A stretch of DNA of 61,009 nucleotides from the NCBI GenBank assembly GCA_003151825.1, contig PLYO01000036.1, forward strand, positions 101,100 through 162,108, in the 5' to 3' direction. Below are positions 7,654 through 14,924 of the stretch, one piece after another. The position numbers and the translations under genes were made by a program. The stretch comes from Ignavibacteriota bacterium. GTDB taxonomy: Bacteria; Bacteroidota; Ignavibacteria; Palsa-1295. Under the pieces are notes generated by a model, which did not search any database, was not told where the DNA came from, and saw only the letters and a list, made by a program, of their open reading frames with translations. How positions within the stretch are numbered: position 1 is the first letter of the stretch; each line of letters starts with the position of its first letter.

Positions 7654-8294
7654 ATACATCATCGACATCACATCGTTCTTTCTCAGTTTCCCCCTCCTTT
7701 TCAAGGAGGGGGCAGGGGGTGGTTTTTGCCGCTCTCCTTTCACTTTCCATGAGCGCCGTGGCATACGCCGGATGCTCAAAAACCGAAAACACTCAAATGA
7801 CAGATACCACTTCCTACTCGCAACCCGCCGATCCCCCAACCACCGCCACTCCCCCATCTGGACAGCAGACTTCCACGCAGCCGGATGCGTCGCAAGCTGC
7901 TACGCCAGCGCAGGAAATGTCCAACCCCGGCAAGCATGGCGATACCGTCATCACCGCTTCCGGACTCGAATACATCGACCTTAAGAAGGGCACCGGGGCA
8001 GCGCCTACGAAGGGACAGACGATCACCGTCAACTACACCGGCAAGCTCACGAACGGCAAAACGTTCGATTCCAATGTCGATCCGGATTTCCATCATGTCG
8101 CGCCGTTCTCGACCAAGATTGGCGTCGGACAGGTTATTCCCGCGTGGGACGAAGGGATGCTCACAATGAAAGTGGGCGGAAAGCGCCGCCTCATTTGCCC
8201 GCCGAACTTAGCCTATGGCCCGCGCGGTATGCCGCCGACGATCCCACCGAACTCGACGCTTATTTTCGATGTCGAGCTTCTGAAGGTGCAGTAA
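7650..8294 (+). CDS. FKBP-type peptidyl-prolyl cis-trans isomerase, exported
   Basis: A 214-residue exported prolyl isomerase that should assist folding in the periplasm. The C-terminal FKBP domain (about 105-214) shows GLEYIDLKKGTGAAP, TVNYTGKLTNGKTFDSN, IPAWDEGM, the substrate-pocket RRLICPPNLAYG and the closing PNSTLIFDVELLKV. Before it is a Ser/Thr/Pro-rich linker. The ATG at 7650 overlaps the rsgA stop. The N-terminus is odd: residues 14-25 come from the 33-bp palindromic element, which supplies the two Arg before the hydrophobic core of the signal peptide (VVFAALLSLSMSAVA). Cys42 in AYAGC could be a lipidation site, but Tyr at -3 is unusual, so signal peptidase I cleavage is also possible. 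A strong terminator follows. Confidence 0.88.
   Translation: MNTSSTSHRSFSVSPSFSRRGQGVVFAALLSLSMSAVAYAGCSKTENTQMTDTTSYSQPADPPTTATPPSGQQTSTQPDASQAATPAQEMSNPGKHGDTVITASGLEYIDLKKGTGAAPTKGQTITVNYTGKLTNGKTFDSNVDPDFHHVAPFSTKIGVGQVIPAWDEGMLTMKVGGKRRLICPPNLAYGPRGMPPTIPPNSTLIFDVELLKVQ
7690..7722 (+). repeat. 33-bp palindromic element inside the FKBP signal peptide
   Basis: Identical to the rsgA copy over all 33 bases, but read in a different frame, giving SPSFSRRGQGVV. It lies only about 300 bp from the rsgA copy. Confidence 0.85.
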
Positions 8295-8312
8295 AAAGAA
8301 TTCTCCAACGTT

Positions 8313-8339
8313 AGGCCGGGTTTTACCCGGCCTTTTTTT
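8313..8339 (+). terminator. Intrinsic terminator after the FKBP gene
   Basis: AGGCCGGG (8313-8320), loop TTTTA, CCCGGCCT (8326-8333), then a run of T to 8339. It ends the rsgA-FKBP transcript 18 nt past the stop codon. Confidence 0.92.
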
Positions 8340-8452
8340 ATTTTAGGCGCACATGTTGATCTCAATCCGTCTGCGTTCGGTGATTTCTTTTCACAGTACG
8401 TCAATCCAGAAAATCGTCCGCGTAATCCGCTTAAATCCGCGTAATCCCGGTT

Positions 8453-9616
8453 CTATTCCATCCCCTCCATAAACTGCCCGAACAAATAATCGCTTTCGTG
8501 CGGGCCTGGTGAGGCTTCGGGGTGGTATTGGACTGCAAAAATCGGCAGCTTCGTGTGGCGAAAGCCTTCGACGGTCTGATCGTTCAGGTTTAGGTGCGTG
8601 AGTTCGCAATCGTTCGGCATTGACTTCCAATCGACCGCAAAACCGTGGTTTTGGGAAGTAATTTCAATCTTCTCCGATAGCAAATTCTTCACCGGATGGT
8701 TCGCGCCGCGATGGCCGAACTTGAGCTTGTAGGTATTTCCACCAAGCGCAAGGGAAAGCAATTGATGTCCTAAGCAAATTCCGAAAATCGGGTGCTCCTC
8801 GCGCTTGATTAGTTTTTTCAGCATTGCGATCGTGTCCTTCACCGCATCGGGATCGCCGGGACCGTTCGAAAGAAAAATTCCATCCGGTTTTTGCTCGAGG
8901 ATCTGTTCCAGCGTGGCGGTCGATGGCATGACTGTTAGCCGCGCGCCGTGAGCGACAAGCTTTCGCAATATATTTTGCTTAATGCCGTAATCGAGCACCA
9001 CGACATGCGGAGGGGAAACCACCCCCTGCCCCCGCCTTGGAAAGGCGGGGGAATTAGAATCAAGACCATACGCTCCTTTTGTCGTCACGCCTTTGGTGAG
9101 ATCGAGGCCAGCCATCTTCGGAGATTGCCGCGCGATCTCGACAAGCTCTCCATCCGAAAGACTTTCGGTCGAAAGAACGCCGCGCATTGCACCCTCGCTT
9201 CGTAATATGCGGACAAGGCGCCGCGTATCTATTTGTTCAATTCCGAGAATTCCATTTTGTTCGAGGAACTTTCCGAGGCTTTCGGAAGCGCGCCAGTTGG
9301 AATAACGTTCGGCATTTTCACGCACTACAAATCCCGATATAAATGGCTTCCAGCTTTCCAAGTCCTCCGCATTCGCGCCGTAATTTCCCATGAGCGGGTT
9401 CGTCATTGTGACGATTTGTCCGGCATAGGATGGGTCGGTGAGGATTTCCTGATAGCCGGTGATGCTCGTCGTGAAAACCACTTCTCCTGTATTGCGTTTT
9501 ACATCGAGCGCGCCGAATGCCACGCCGCGAAAGACCGCGCCATTTTCGAGCACGAGGCGAGCGGGAATTTCATTCCGCTCTTTATGCTCAATGCCATTCA
9601 AAGAAAGTTCACTCAT
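8453..9616 (-). CDS. carA: Carbamoyl-phosphate synthase small (glutaminase) subunit
   Basis: A 387-residue CarA that hydrolyses glutamine and feeds ammonia to CarB for arginine and pyrimidine synthesis. The N-terminal domain shows FTTSITGYQEILTDPSYAGQ and NYGAN. The C-terminal class I glutamine amidotransferase has the nucleophile in GICLGHQ, and the His-Glu pair in VQYHPEASPGPHE. The start ATG at 9616 overlaps the end of the PP-loop gene by 8 nt and leaves a normal N-terminus; the open frame to 9664 adds 16 unrelated residues. Residues about 189-200 (SPAFPRRGQGVV) are encoded by a 33-bp palindromic element placed in the linker between the two domains. carB is not in the window. Confidence 0.95.
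   Translation of the reverse strand: MSELSLNGIEHKERNEIPARLVLENGAVFRGVAFGALDVKRNTGEVVFTTSITGYQEILTDPSYAGQIVTMTNPLMGNYGANAEDLESWKPFISGFVVRENAERYSNWRASESLGKFLEQNGILGIEQIDTRRLVRILRSEGAMRGVLSTESLSDGELVEIARQSPKMAGLDLTKGVTTKGAYGLDSNSPAFPRRGQGVVSPPHVVVLDYGIKQNILRKLVAHGARLTVMPSTATLEQILEQKPDGIFLSNGPGDPDAVKDTIAMLKKLIKREEHPIFGICLGHQLLSLALGGNTYKLKFGHRGANHPVKNLLSEKIEITSQNHGFAVDWKSMPNDCELTHLNLNDQTVEGFRHTKLPIFAVQYHPEASPGPHESDYLFGQFMEGME
9019..9051 (-). repeat. 33-bp palindromic element inside carA (variant arms)
   Basis: On the minus strand the arms read CCCCCGCCTT and AAGGCGGGGG, followed by CAGGGGGTGG. Compared with the two copies in rsgA and the FKBP gene, both arms have changed at the same paired position (T to G and A to C), so pairing is kept. 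It is read in the same frame as in the FKBP gene. Confidence 0.85.
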
Positions 9617-10331
9617 ACGCAACGATCTCCCGCGACTCATATATGCCATTGCGCGCATTGCCATGCGCCCCTACGTCTTTTAAAATTAAATCCGCGAAAA
9701 CAAATCCATCGCGCTCGACGATTTCGCCTAATCGAATAGCTACTGGTTCCCGAAACATCGGCCCTGCGAATGCAAAGGTGTGAAACTCTCCATATTCTCC
9801 GCATGGATCGACGTCCGGTGGAAGTTCACCAAGCAGCGATTGATCCCACACGCGACCCGCGAAACGTGCGTCAAGTTTTTTGGGATCGATGCAAGTTATT
9901 CGTGATTTAAGTCCTCCTGATATCATTTCGTTCGCCAATTCCTTCGTAGAAATTTCCCACAAAGGAAAAATCGGTTTTATCGGTAATCCTTCCATTTGTT
10001 TCTCGCGGTATTCGCGAATGTCACGCAAGAAGAGATCGCCGAATGCTATTTGCTCGAAATCATCAGCAATAAGTTCCTCCATCGCCATCTTCATCCGCGA
10101 TTCATATACTTCATTCGGGCATGGCCACGGCAAATCGACGATCATCAGCGGTAGGCCCACCGCGTCAGCCTGCGCTTCGAGCAGTGAGCGGCGAACGGCG
10201 TGCATCGCAACGCGCTGATGCGTCGTGTTCACTGTCGTGAGCAACATGCTCACGTCCACACCCTGTCCGTGCAAGACGTGCAGCGTCCACGCGCTGTCTT
10301 TGCCGCTGCTCCAGGAAAGCGCCGTTTTCAT
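9609..10331 (-). CDS. PP-loop ATPase, diphthine-ammonia ligase/COG2102 (DUF71) family
   Basis: A 240-residue adenine-nucleotide alpha-hydrolase. The PP-loop motif SSGKDSAW is at residues 8-15. Further conserved parts are AFGDLFLRDIREYREKQ, the PIFPLWEIST segment and the C-terminal PCGEYGEFHTFAFAGPMF. Eukaryotic and archaeal members make diphthamide on EF2, but bacteria lack diphthamide, so the bacterial role is unknown. It starts 14 nt after a terminator that seems to close the B12 operon, and overlaps carA. My impression that this family recurs near B12 uptake genes in Bacteroidota comes from memory and is not verified here; read-through from the B12 operon is possible. Confidence 0.82.
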   Translation of the reverse strand: MKTALSWSSGKDSAWTLHVLHGQGVDVSMLLTTVNTTHQRVAMHAVRRSLLEAQADAVGLPLMIVDLPWPCPNEVYESRMKMAMEELIADDFEQIAFGDLFLRDIREYREKQMEGLPIKPIFPLWEISTKELANEMISGGLKSRITCIDPKKLDARFAGRVWDQSLLGELPPDVDPCGEYGEFHTFAFAGPMFREPVAIRLGEIVERDGFVFADLILKDVGAHGNARNGIYESREIVAYE

Positions 10332-10339
10332 TCGTTCAC

Positions 10340-10373
10340 AAAAAGAAGGCCCTCACACTGCGCGAGAGCCTTC
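10340..10373 (-). terminator. Intrinsic terminator at the end of the B12 operon
   Basis: GAAGGCCCTC (10345-10354) and GAGAGCCTTC (10364-10373) pair with one mismatch. A-runs on both sides give T-runs on either strand, so it can work in both directions. It lies between the DUF6580-like gene and the PP-loop gene. Confidence 0.8.
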
Positions 10374-10395
10374 AAAAAGATAATGGAATTCATTT

Positions 10396-10941
10396 TCATT
10401 GCGCCACGCGAACAAGTTTTGGCGCTTTCAGCCGAATAAGTTCGTAGCTTCCGAAAAGCACCGCGCTCCACGTAAGATCACCCAAGAGCGTATTACGGTA
10501 AAATGGGAGGCCCATCATAAAGCATTCCCCGAGTCCTGCGAGCGTGTGCGGATAGAACGTTCCATCGCCGAAAACCCACACCGCGAAGTTCGTTGCCACA
10601 AAAAACGTGAGCGAACCGCCAAGCACGCTTCCGATCCACCGCAGGAGCGTCGCGTCTTTCGCATAGAACTTGCCGAGCAAGACAGCAACGGCAAGCGAGC
10701 CATAAACGACAGCCATCAGCTTCCAATCATAGAAACCAATTACCGCATCGGTGATGAGCATGGCGATAAATGGAATCACGAGTCCCATTCGCTTCGATCC
10801 GAGATAGGCGCCGGCAAAAAGTCCGGCGGCCATCACGGCATTGAAATTATAGACGTGCAGCATATTAAAAATAATGCGCGTCGCAATCGCGAAGACTACT
10901 AAGAGTCCCACGAGAATAACCTGATTTTGGTTCGGTTTCAT
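10396..10941 (-). CDS. DUF6580-like integral membrane protein, putative transporter subunit of the B12 locus
   Basis: A 181-residue membrane protein with about five hydrophobic helices. The sequence pattern (ATRIIFNMLHVYNFNAVMAA, then GAYLGSKRMGLVIPFIAML, and a late FMMGLPFYRNTLLGDL) matches what I recall of the DUF6580 putative transport family, whose compact fold resembles ECF substrate-binding subunits. I chose the ATG at 10941, 16 nt after the BtuG-like stop; the longer open frame to 11103 overlaps that gene and is unconvincing. As the third gene behind the cobalamin riboswitch, it may carry a cobalamin-related compound across the inner membrane. That role is inferred from context only. 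Confidence 0.72.
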   Translation of the reverse strand: MKPNQNQVILVGLLVVFAIATRIIFNMLHVYNFNAVMAAGLFAGAYLGSKRMGLVIPFIAMLITDAVIGFYDWKLMAVVYGSLAVAVLLGKFYAKDATLLRWIGSVLGGSLTFFVATNFAVWVFGDGTFYPHTLAGLGECFMMGLPFYRNTLLGDLTWSAVLFGSYELIRLKAPKLVRVAQ

Positions 10942-10957
10942 TGTGATTTCAAGTGAA

Positions 10958-12040
10958 TTAGTGGTAGAACGCGAAATGACCCGGTGCGATTCCGGCTGGA
11001 TGCGACCATAGCAATTTGCCCGTCGAAGCGCTATACACATCCATGCTCCCGGGGTTCGTAAAGTCCCCCGCATTTCCAAGATAGAGCGCGTCCGATGTAG
11101 CATCGTACATGCCCTTGTAATAGGCCACCGTGCCCCGGACGATCGGCGCGGGCAATTGGTGCGTTGGCACGGCTAACGGATAGACGTTCGTGCCCATCAC
11201 GATGAAGTGCTTGCTGCCGGTCGTTAGCTCCGGGTCATCTGCGGGCGTGCCCGGCGTCAACGAATCGGTAATGACATCGCTCGTGGCATTTATAAAGTAT
11301 AATTTTGACGAAGTCGTGGTTCCGTCCCCCGACATCCCGATAATGATATTACCAGAGGAGCTATCGGGAAGCGCTTGCTCCCCAGACAGCGGGAGATTAA
11401 ACGTCTTGGTCACTTGCCGCGTCGAAAGATCGACTACATTCAAATGGTAGGGGCCGCTGTATTCGGATGCTCCCGTTGTGATGTACGCCTTGTTGTTTAA
11501 GACCGCAACGGCAACGCTCACGCCTCCGAGCGGGATAGAATCCGTAATCGTATTGGTGGTGAGATCGATAATGGCTGCGCTCGTGGCAAGGCGGCGCGTC
11601 ACCAGCAGTAGATTAGCGCCGATCAAGGCCATCTTATTCGGAGCATCGAGGCCGACCGGAATTCCACTCATCGACTGAAGCGGAGTGACCGAGCCGACAT
11701 CGACAAGATTGGAGCCATTATCGACGAGGAGGAGCTTGTTCCCGCTAACGAGAATATCATTCCCGCCGCCCATACCGGAAAGTTCGGGCACATGAACGAG
11801 TGTGTCCACTACCGAGGATGCAGCATGAAAGACGATCACATCGAGCGATGCATTCGCCGTCGGATAGCTGCCTTCATTTACGATGAACAGCGCGCGATCC
11901 CCCGAAGCGATGCTGATCGTATCGCGAACACTCAAAGGGATGAGATTCGACTGCTCGGGCGCCGTCGAGGATTTACACGAAGCGAATATTGCAGCAAGCG
12001 CCGCAGCAATGCAAATGTTTAGAAGTTGTTGTTTTTTCAT
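10958..12040 (-). CDS. BtuG-like surface lipoprotein, YncE-type beta-propeller
   Basis: A 360-residue lipoprotein with signal peptide MKKQQLLNICIAAALAAIFA and lipobox FASC. The mature part is a run of propeller blades (for example ALFIVNEGSYPTANASLDVI, NDILVSGNKLLLVDNGSNLV, KAYITTGASEYSGPYHLNVV and NAGDFTNPGSMDVYSA), as in YncE/DUF5074 proteins. In Bacteroides, BtuG is such a propeller lipoprotein, sits on the BtuB receptor and captures B12 at the cell surface. Here the gene directly follows the TonB receptor (ATG 2 nt past its stop) behind a cobalamin riboswitch, so the BtuG role is likely. The TTG at 12061 is a poorer start because it overlaps btuB. Confidence 0.78.
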   Translation of the reverse strand: MKKQQLLNICIAAALAAIFASCKSSTAPEQSNLIPLSVRDTISIASGDRALFIVNEGSYPTANASLDVIVFHAASSVVDTLVHVPELSGMGGGNDILVSGNKLLLVDNGSNLVDVGSVTPLQSMSGIPVGLDAPNKMALIGANLLLVTRRLATSAAIIDLTTNTITDSIPLGGVSVAVAVLNNKAYITTGASEYSGPYHLNVVDLSTRQVTKTFNLPLSGEQALPDSSSGNIIIGMSGDGTTTSSKLYFINATSDVITDSLTPGTPADDPELTTGSKHFIVMGTNVYPLAVPTHQLPAPIVRGTVAYYKGMYDATSDALYLGNAGDFTNPGSMDVYSASTGKLLWSHPAGIAPGHFAFYH

Positions 12041-12041
12041 A

Positions 12042-14021
12042 TTAATGGTAATTGAGTTCAATGGAAAACTTGTAGGTTCGGCCCGGCAAGGGATAGTCGA
12101 TCACTTCTTGATAATTTTTATCGGTGAGGTTTTCGACGCCCAATAATAGGTGAAATCCAATGCCCGCAAACGAAAAATCGCGTGTCGTAATATTCATATC
12201 ATAGATCGTCACGGGAGGAAGCTCGCCCTCCGGCGTATTTGCGGCATCGGTAAAGGTATGGCCCCGATAATGGACGGCCAGCGCAAGCGATCCCCAGCCC
12301 TCATGTGCAATGCTGCCGATCAACAGCGAGCGTGTGGGCGAGGAATAAATGAGTTCGCGTCCTTCATTCGAATCGCCGGGCGTGATATTTTTTGCGCTGA
12401 GAATGGTGTAGCTCTCTTCGATACCAAATGTTGTGTGCCGATCCAGCGTCGTCGAGCCGGACGCGCGCAGTTCCCATCCCTTCGATTCCGCCACGCCGAC
12501 GTTGAACGGTCGCCAATCGCTGCCGCCATCGGCAGGCGGAAGCCAGAGAATTTCGTTTTGCGCGCGCGTATAAAAATATGTTGCACCGAGCTCCGGTTGA
12601 ATTCCCCAAATCGCAGGCGTGTATCGCAGGCCCGCCTGCCCATTATTCGCTTGCTCCGATTTGAGATTTGGGTTCCCAAGCCCCGCCCAATACAGATCGT
12701 TGAGCGTCGGAGCCTGGAAATTGCGGCTATAGGCCACGCTCGCCAGCAGTTCGGGCAACGGTGAGTATTCGACAAGCGCCTGCGGCAGCAACTCGAAACT
12801 TGAAATGTCCGAAACATACTCGGAGCGGAGCGCGGCGGACATTTGAAATGCCGGGGCAGGAACCATCGAAGCTGCGGCATAGCCAGTGATATTATTGCGG
12901 CCAATGACGCTGCTTGCGTTCGGAAGCGTAAGGTTCGAGCCAATAAGCTGTGAGTGAAGATAATCGAGGCCCGCATATCCTTTCAGCCACTGAGCGAGCG
13001 TGGTGTTGGCCGAGGCCGTAAGCCCATAAAGCACATTGGTCGCGGTATCGCCCAGCCCTTCGCTCGTCCCGCGAAAACCCTCGAACTGATTTTGATAGTG
13101 CGCGACTACCCAACCGGACCAGTTCTCGTCCACATGTTCGAGTTTGAGCGCAGCAAGCGATTGTTCGTCCGCCAAACGCTCGTCGAGCGATGTTGCGCCG
13201 CGATACGGCGTGGTCGCCACACCGGGCGAGCCGCGCTCGACGGAGAAATGATTCGTGATGAGTTTAAGAAGCGTTCCATTGCCTGCATTATATGCTGCGT
13301 TCAAATCCGCGCTGTGCAGCGTAGCATCGTTATTCTCGCGGAGAACATAGGAGTTAGTTTCTTCCTGGTAAAATGGAAATCGCCCGTTCGATTCGTCGAG
13401 CGAACCGCCGGCAACGACCGATAAATCTTCCGTGGCATGCACGGCGAGCGAACCATAATATCCGTTCTCCGGTAAACCCGTTGTGTGGGCATAACCAGTC
13501 TGCTCGGTTCCGATGCGAAGCCGGGAGGTATCCGAAAATTCGCTCGTAAAATCGATCGCCGCGCCGATGGCATCGCCGCCGAGAAGGATAGCCGCCGATG
13601 CCGGAATCAATTCGACGCGAGAAATACCGTGGAGCGTAAGCTGCCCCAAATCGGTCTCGCCAAGTTGTTCGTTCGTTACACGAATTCCATCCCGATAGAC
13701 CGTTGTGTATTCCGCCGGGAGACCGCGAAAGCTTGGAACCGCAATGCTCCCAAGCGTCCCATATTGACGAACATCGAGCGAGGGAGAGAGTGCTCGAAGC
13801 GCGTCCGAGGCGAGCGTTGAGCCGGTCTCGCTCGTAAGAACCACCGTGGGCTTGATTTCCACGCCGCGCGCGTCGATAGCGGGCAAATCGCTCGGCCGCA
13901 GCGCGGTGATTTCCACCGATTTTGCCGGAAGGCGCTTTAGCGTATCCAGCGTTTGCGCGCGCGCGGTCACATAGCTCAAAGCTATGATAAAAATCGGCGC
14001 GATGATTAAAAAATGCGACAA
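12042..14021 (-). CDS. btuB: BtuB-like TonB-dependent outer-membrane receptor for cobalamin
   Basis: A 659-residue outer-membrane receptor. Parts: signal peptide (to about residue 22, ending ARAQ), plug domain (about 45-165, with VLTSETGSTLASDALRALSP, RGLPAEYTTVYRDGIRV and IGAAIDF), then a 22-strand barrel ending in an aromatic strand (GRTYKFSIELNYH). The cobalamin riboswitch upstream and the BtuG-like gene downstream point to B12 uptake. The only in-frame start is TTG at 14021. An AGGAG lies 5 nt before it, and both are part of, or next to, the terminator hairpin at 14020-14061. Start choice is forced, as a TAA in frame lies 21 nt upstream. No TonB box can be named with certainty. Confidence 0.88.
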   Translation of the reverse strand: MSHFLIIAPIFIIALSYVTARAQTLDTLKRLPAKSVEITALRPSDLPAIDARGVEIKPTVVLTSETGSTLASDALRALSPSLDVRQYGTLGSIAVPSFRGLPAEYTTVYRDGIRVTNEQLGETDLGQLTLHGISRVELIPASAAILLGGDAIGAAIDFTSEFSDTSRLRIGTEQTGYAHTTGLPENGYYGSLAVHATEDLSVVAGGSLDESNGRFPFYQEETNSYVLRENNDATLHSADLNAAYNAGNGTLLKLITNHFSVERGSPGVATTPYRGATSLDERLADEQSLAALKLEHVDENWSGWVVAHYQNQFEGFRGTSEGLGDTATNVLYGLTASANTTLAQWLKGYAGLDYLHSQLIGSNLTLPNASSVIGRNNITGYAAASMVPAPAFQMSAALRSEYVSDISSFELLPQALVEYSPLPELLASVAYSRNFQAPTLNDLYWAGLGNPNLKSEQANNGQAGLRYTPAIWGIQPELGATYFYTRAQNEILWLPPADGGSDWRPFNVGVAESKGWELRASGSTTLDRHTTFGIEESYTILSAKNITPGDSNEGRELIYSSPTRSLLIGSIAHEGWGSLALAVHYRGHTFTDAANTPEGELPPVTIYDMNITTRDFSFAGIGFHLLLGVENLTDKNYQEVIDYPLPGRTYKFSIELNYH

Positions 14022-14061
14022 AAAAGCTCCTATGTGGCCTTAGGGAGGCGAGCATAGGAGC
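14020..14061 (-). terminator. Riboswitch expression platform: terminator that also hides the btuB ribosome site
   Basis: Minus-strand arms GCTCCTATG (14061-14053) and CATAGGAGC (14034-14026) pair perfectly over 9 bp, followed by TTTTTT (14025-14020). The 3' arm contains AGGAG, and the TTG start of btuB is inside the T-run. When formed, the hairpin could end transcription and also mask the Shine-Dalgarno sequence. Confidence 0.8.
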
Positions 14062-14082
14062 ACGAAAAATCGAGCGAATGCG

Positions 14083-14100
14083 GGCAAACTAAAGTTTGCG
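14083..14100. repeat. Palindromic repeat GCAAACT-AA-AGTTTGC
   Basis: A short perfect palindrome followed by GCTACAATTCC on the plus strand. It lies between the cobalamin aptamer and the terminator hairpin. A relative with different arms (CCGGACT-AA-AGTCCGG plus GCTACA) sits inside the aptamer at 14221-14236. Confidence 0.7.
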
Positions 14101-14162
14101 CTACAATTCCGATTGTCAGTAACTCCTGCCTCTCCCTCGAAGGCAAAATGAATTAAGTTAGG

Positions 14163-14395
14163 TTGTGGCAGGTCTCCTGGCTTCTCCTAATCGCATCAGC
14201 GATCACCTTCCCAGCAAGCACCGGACTAAAGTCCGGGCTACACCAGTGGATTTCTTGCGAATGATCGCTCATTCGCGTGGAGTTACAGTTGCGGGGCAGC
14301 TCTCGAATTAGTTCGCATGATCGCTCATTCGCGAACCGCACGAGATTCCCTTTTCACCTCGCCGAATGGCGATCATCCGAAGCGAGGCACCACAT
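14163..14395 (-). promoter_or_regulatory. Cobalamin (B12) riboswitch
   Basis: All conserved blocks of the cobalamin aptamer are seen on the minus strand in order: GGTGCCTC (14391-14384), GAGGTGAAAAGGGAATC (14360-14344), GCTGCCCCGCAACTGTAA (14300-14283, the B12 box), ATCCACTGG (14251-14243), GCTGGGAAGGTG (14214-14203) and AGCCAGGAGACCTGCC (14182-14167). It lies just behind a promoter and ahead of the terminator in front of btuB. B12 binding would switch off the uptake operon. The variable arms between blocks are filled with palindromic repeats (see 14221-14333). Confidence 0.97.
14221..14333. repeat. Palindromic repeats forming the variable arms of the riboswitch
   Basis: Three palindromes sit between conserved aptamer blocks: CCGGACTAAAGTCCGG (14221-14236), GCGAATGATCGCTCATTCGC (14257-14276) and CGCATGATCGCTCATTCGCG (14314-14333). 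The last two share the 17-mer ATGATCGCTCATTCGCG although they lie in different arms. Confidence 0.85.
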
Positions 14396-14403
14396 ACTTG
14401 GTA

Positions 14404-14411
14404 CAAATATA
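14404..14411 (-). promoter_or_regulatory. Promoter -7 box of the B12 operon
   Basis: TATATTTG on the minus strand (14411-14404) matches the Bacteroidota consensus TAnnTTTG. Transcription would start near 14397, right at the beginning of the cobalamin aptamer. Confidence 0.75.
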
Positions 14412-14494
14412 CGAAAAAATAAGCGCGTGTGAGTGAGAATTACTTTATTGCATCCTGCGTTAACTGCTTTTCTTAGCATATTTTGTAAGTTACA

Positions 14495-14821
14495 ATGAAC
14501 GTTCGGCAGCTTCCAGGATTACGACTTTTGCGACGCGGTTATGCCGCGCAGGCATTCGCCGCGCTCCTGTTGCTCGCGCTCGCCGGACGAACCGAAAGCG
14601 ACTTTTTCCACTCTCATGAGGCGCTTTCGGACGACAGGCTCGCCATTTCGGCTCCTTGCAATGCATGCGACTTAGACGCAACCATTGCGCTCAACGCTCC
14701 GCCCCCGCCGATTCTTCCGGCTCTGGCATTCACTCCGGTCGAGATTTTTGTTTGCTCTGTTGCGAGGCCGTTTGCACCGGCCATCCTGCACACACAGGGC
14801 CGCGCACCTCCCGCGCTCTAA
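14495..14821 (+). CDS. Small exported Cys-containing protein, possibly metal-related
   Basis: A 108-residue protein that I do not recognise firmly. It has a hydrophobic export segment (about 18-31, AAQAFAALLLLALAG), then HSH (about 39-41), a CNACD motif (about 55-59, CxxC), a Pro-rich stretch PPPPILPAL and a C-terminus QGRAPPAL. This make-up resembles the small DUF2946-like proteins found ahead of copper or other metal genes, which end in RGPPA. It heads a plus-strand group with a TonB receptor and a P1B-like ATPase, so a periplasmic metal-linked role is a reasonable guess. Confidence 0.6.
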   Translation: MNVRQLPGLRLLRRGYAAQAFAALLLLALAGRTESDFFHSHEALSDDRLAISAPCNACDLDATIALNAPPPPILPALAFTPVEIFVCSVARPFAPAILHTQGRAPPAL

Positions 14822-14924
14822 GTCCGCTCCTTTAGCGTATTTCATACGCTTACTATCATCTATCGGGCACTCGAAGCAATCGAGGCCCGCGTGTGCATTT
14901 ACCTCATTTAAAAAATTTCACGTC

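Noticed and set aside
7650..7780. Twin-arginine (Tat) signal in the FKBP protein (SRRGQ)
   Set aside because: The RR is supplied by the palindromic element, the rest of the Tat consensus is missing, and the same SRR/PRR text appears in cytoplasmic CarA.
14221..14333. CRISPR-like repeats near the riboswitch
   Set aside because: Only two near-identical palindromes with no regular spacers or cas genes; they are arms of the aptamer.
14685..14924. 80-residue extension of the TonB receptor
   Set aside because: It overlaps the small Cys protein gene in another frame and is followed by a perfect signal peptide at 14925.
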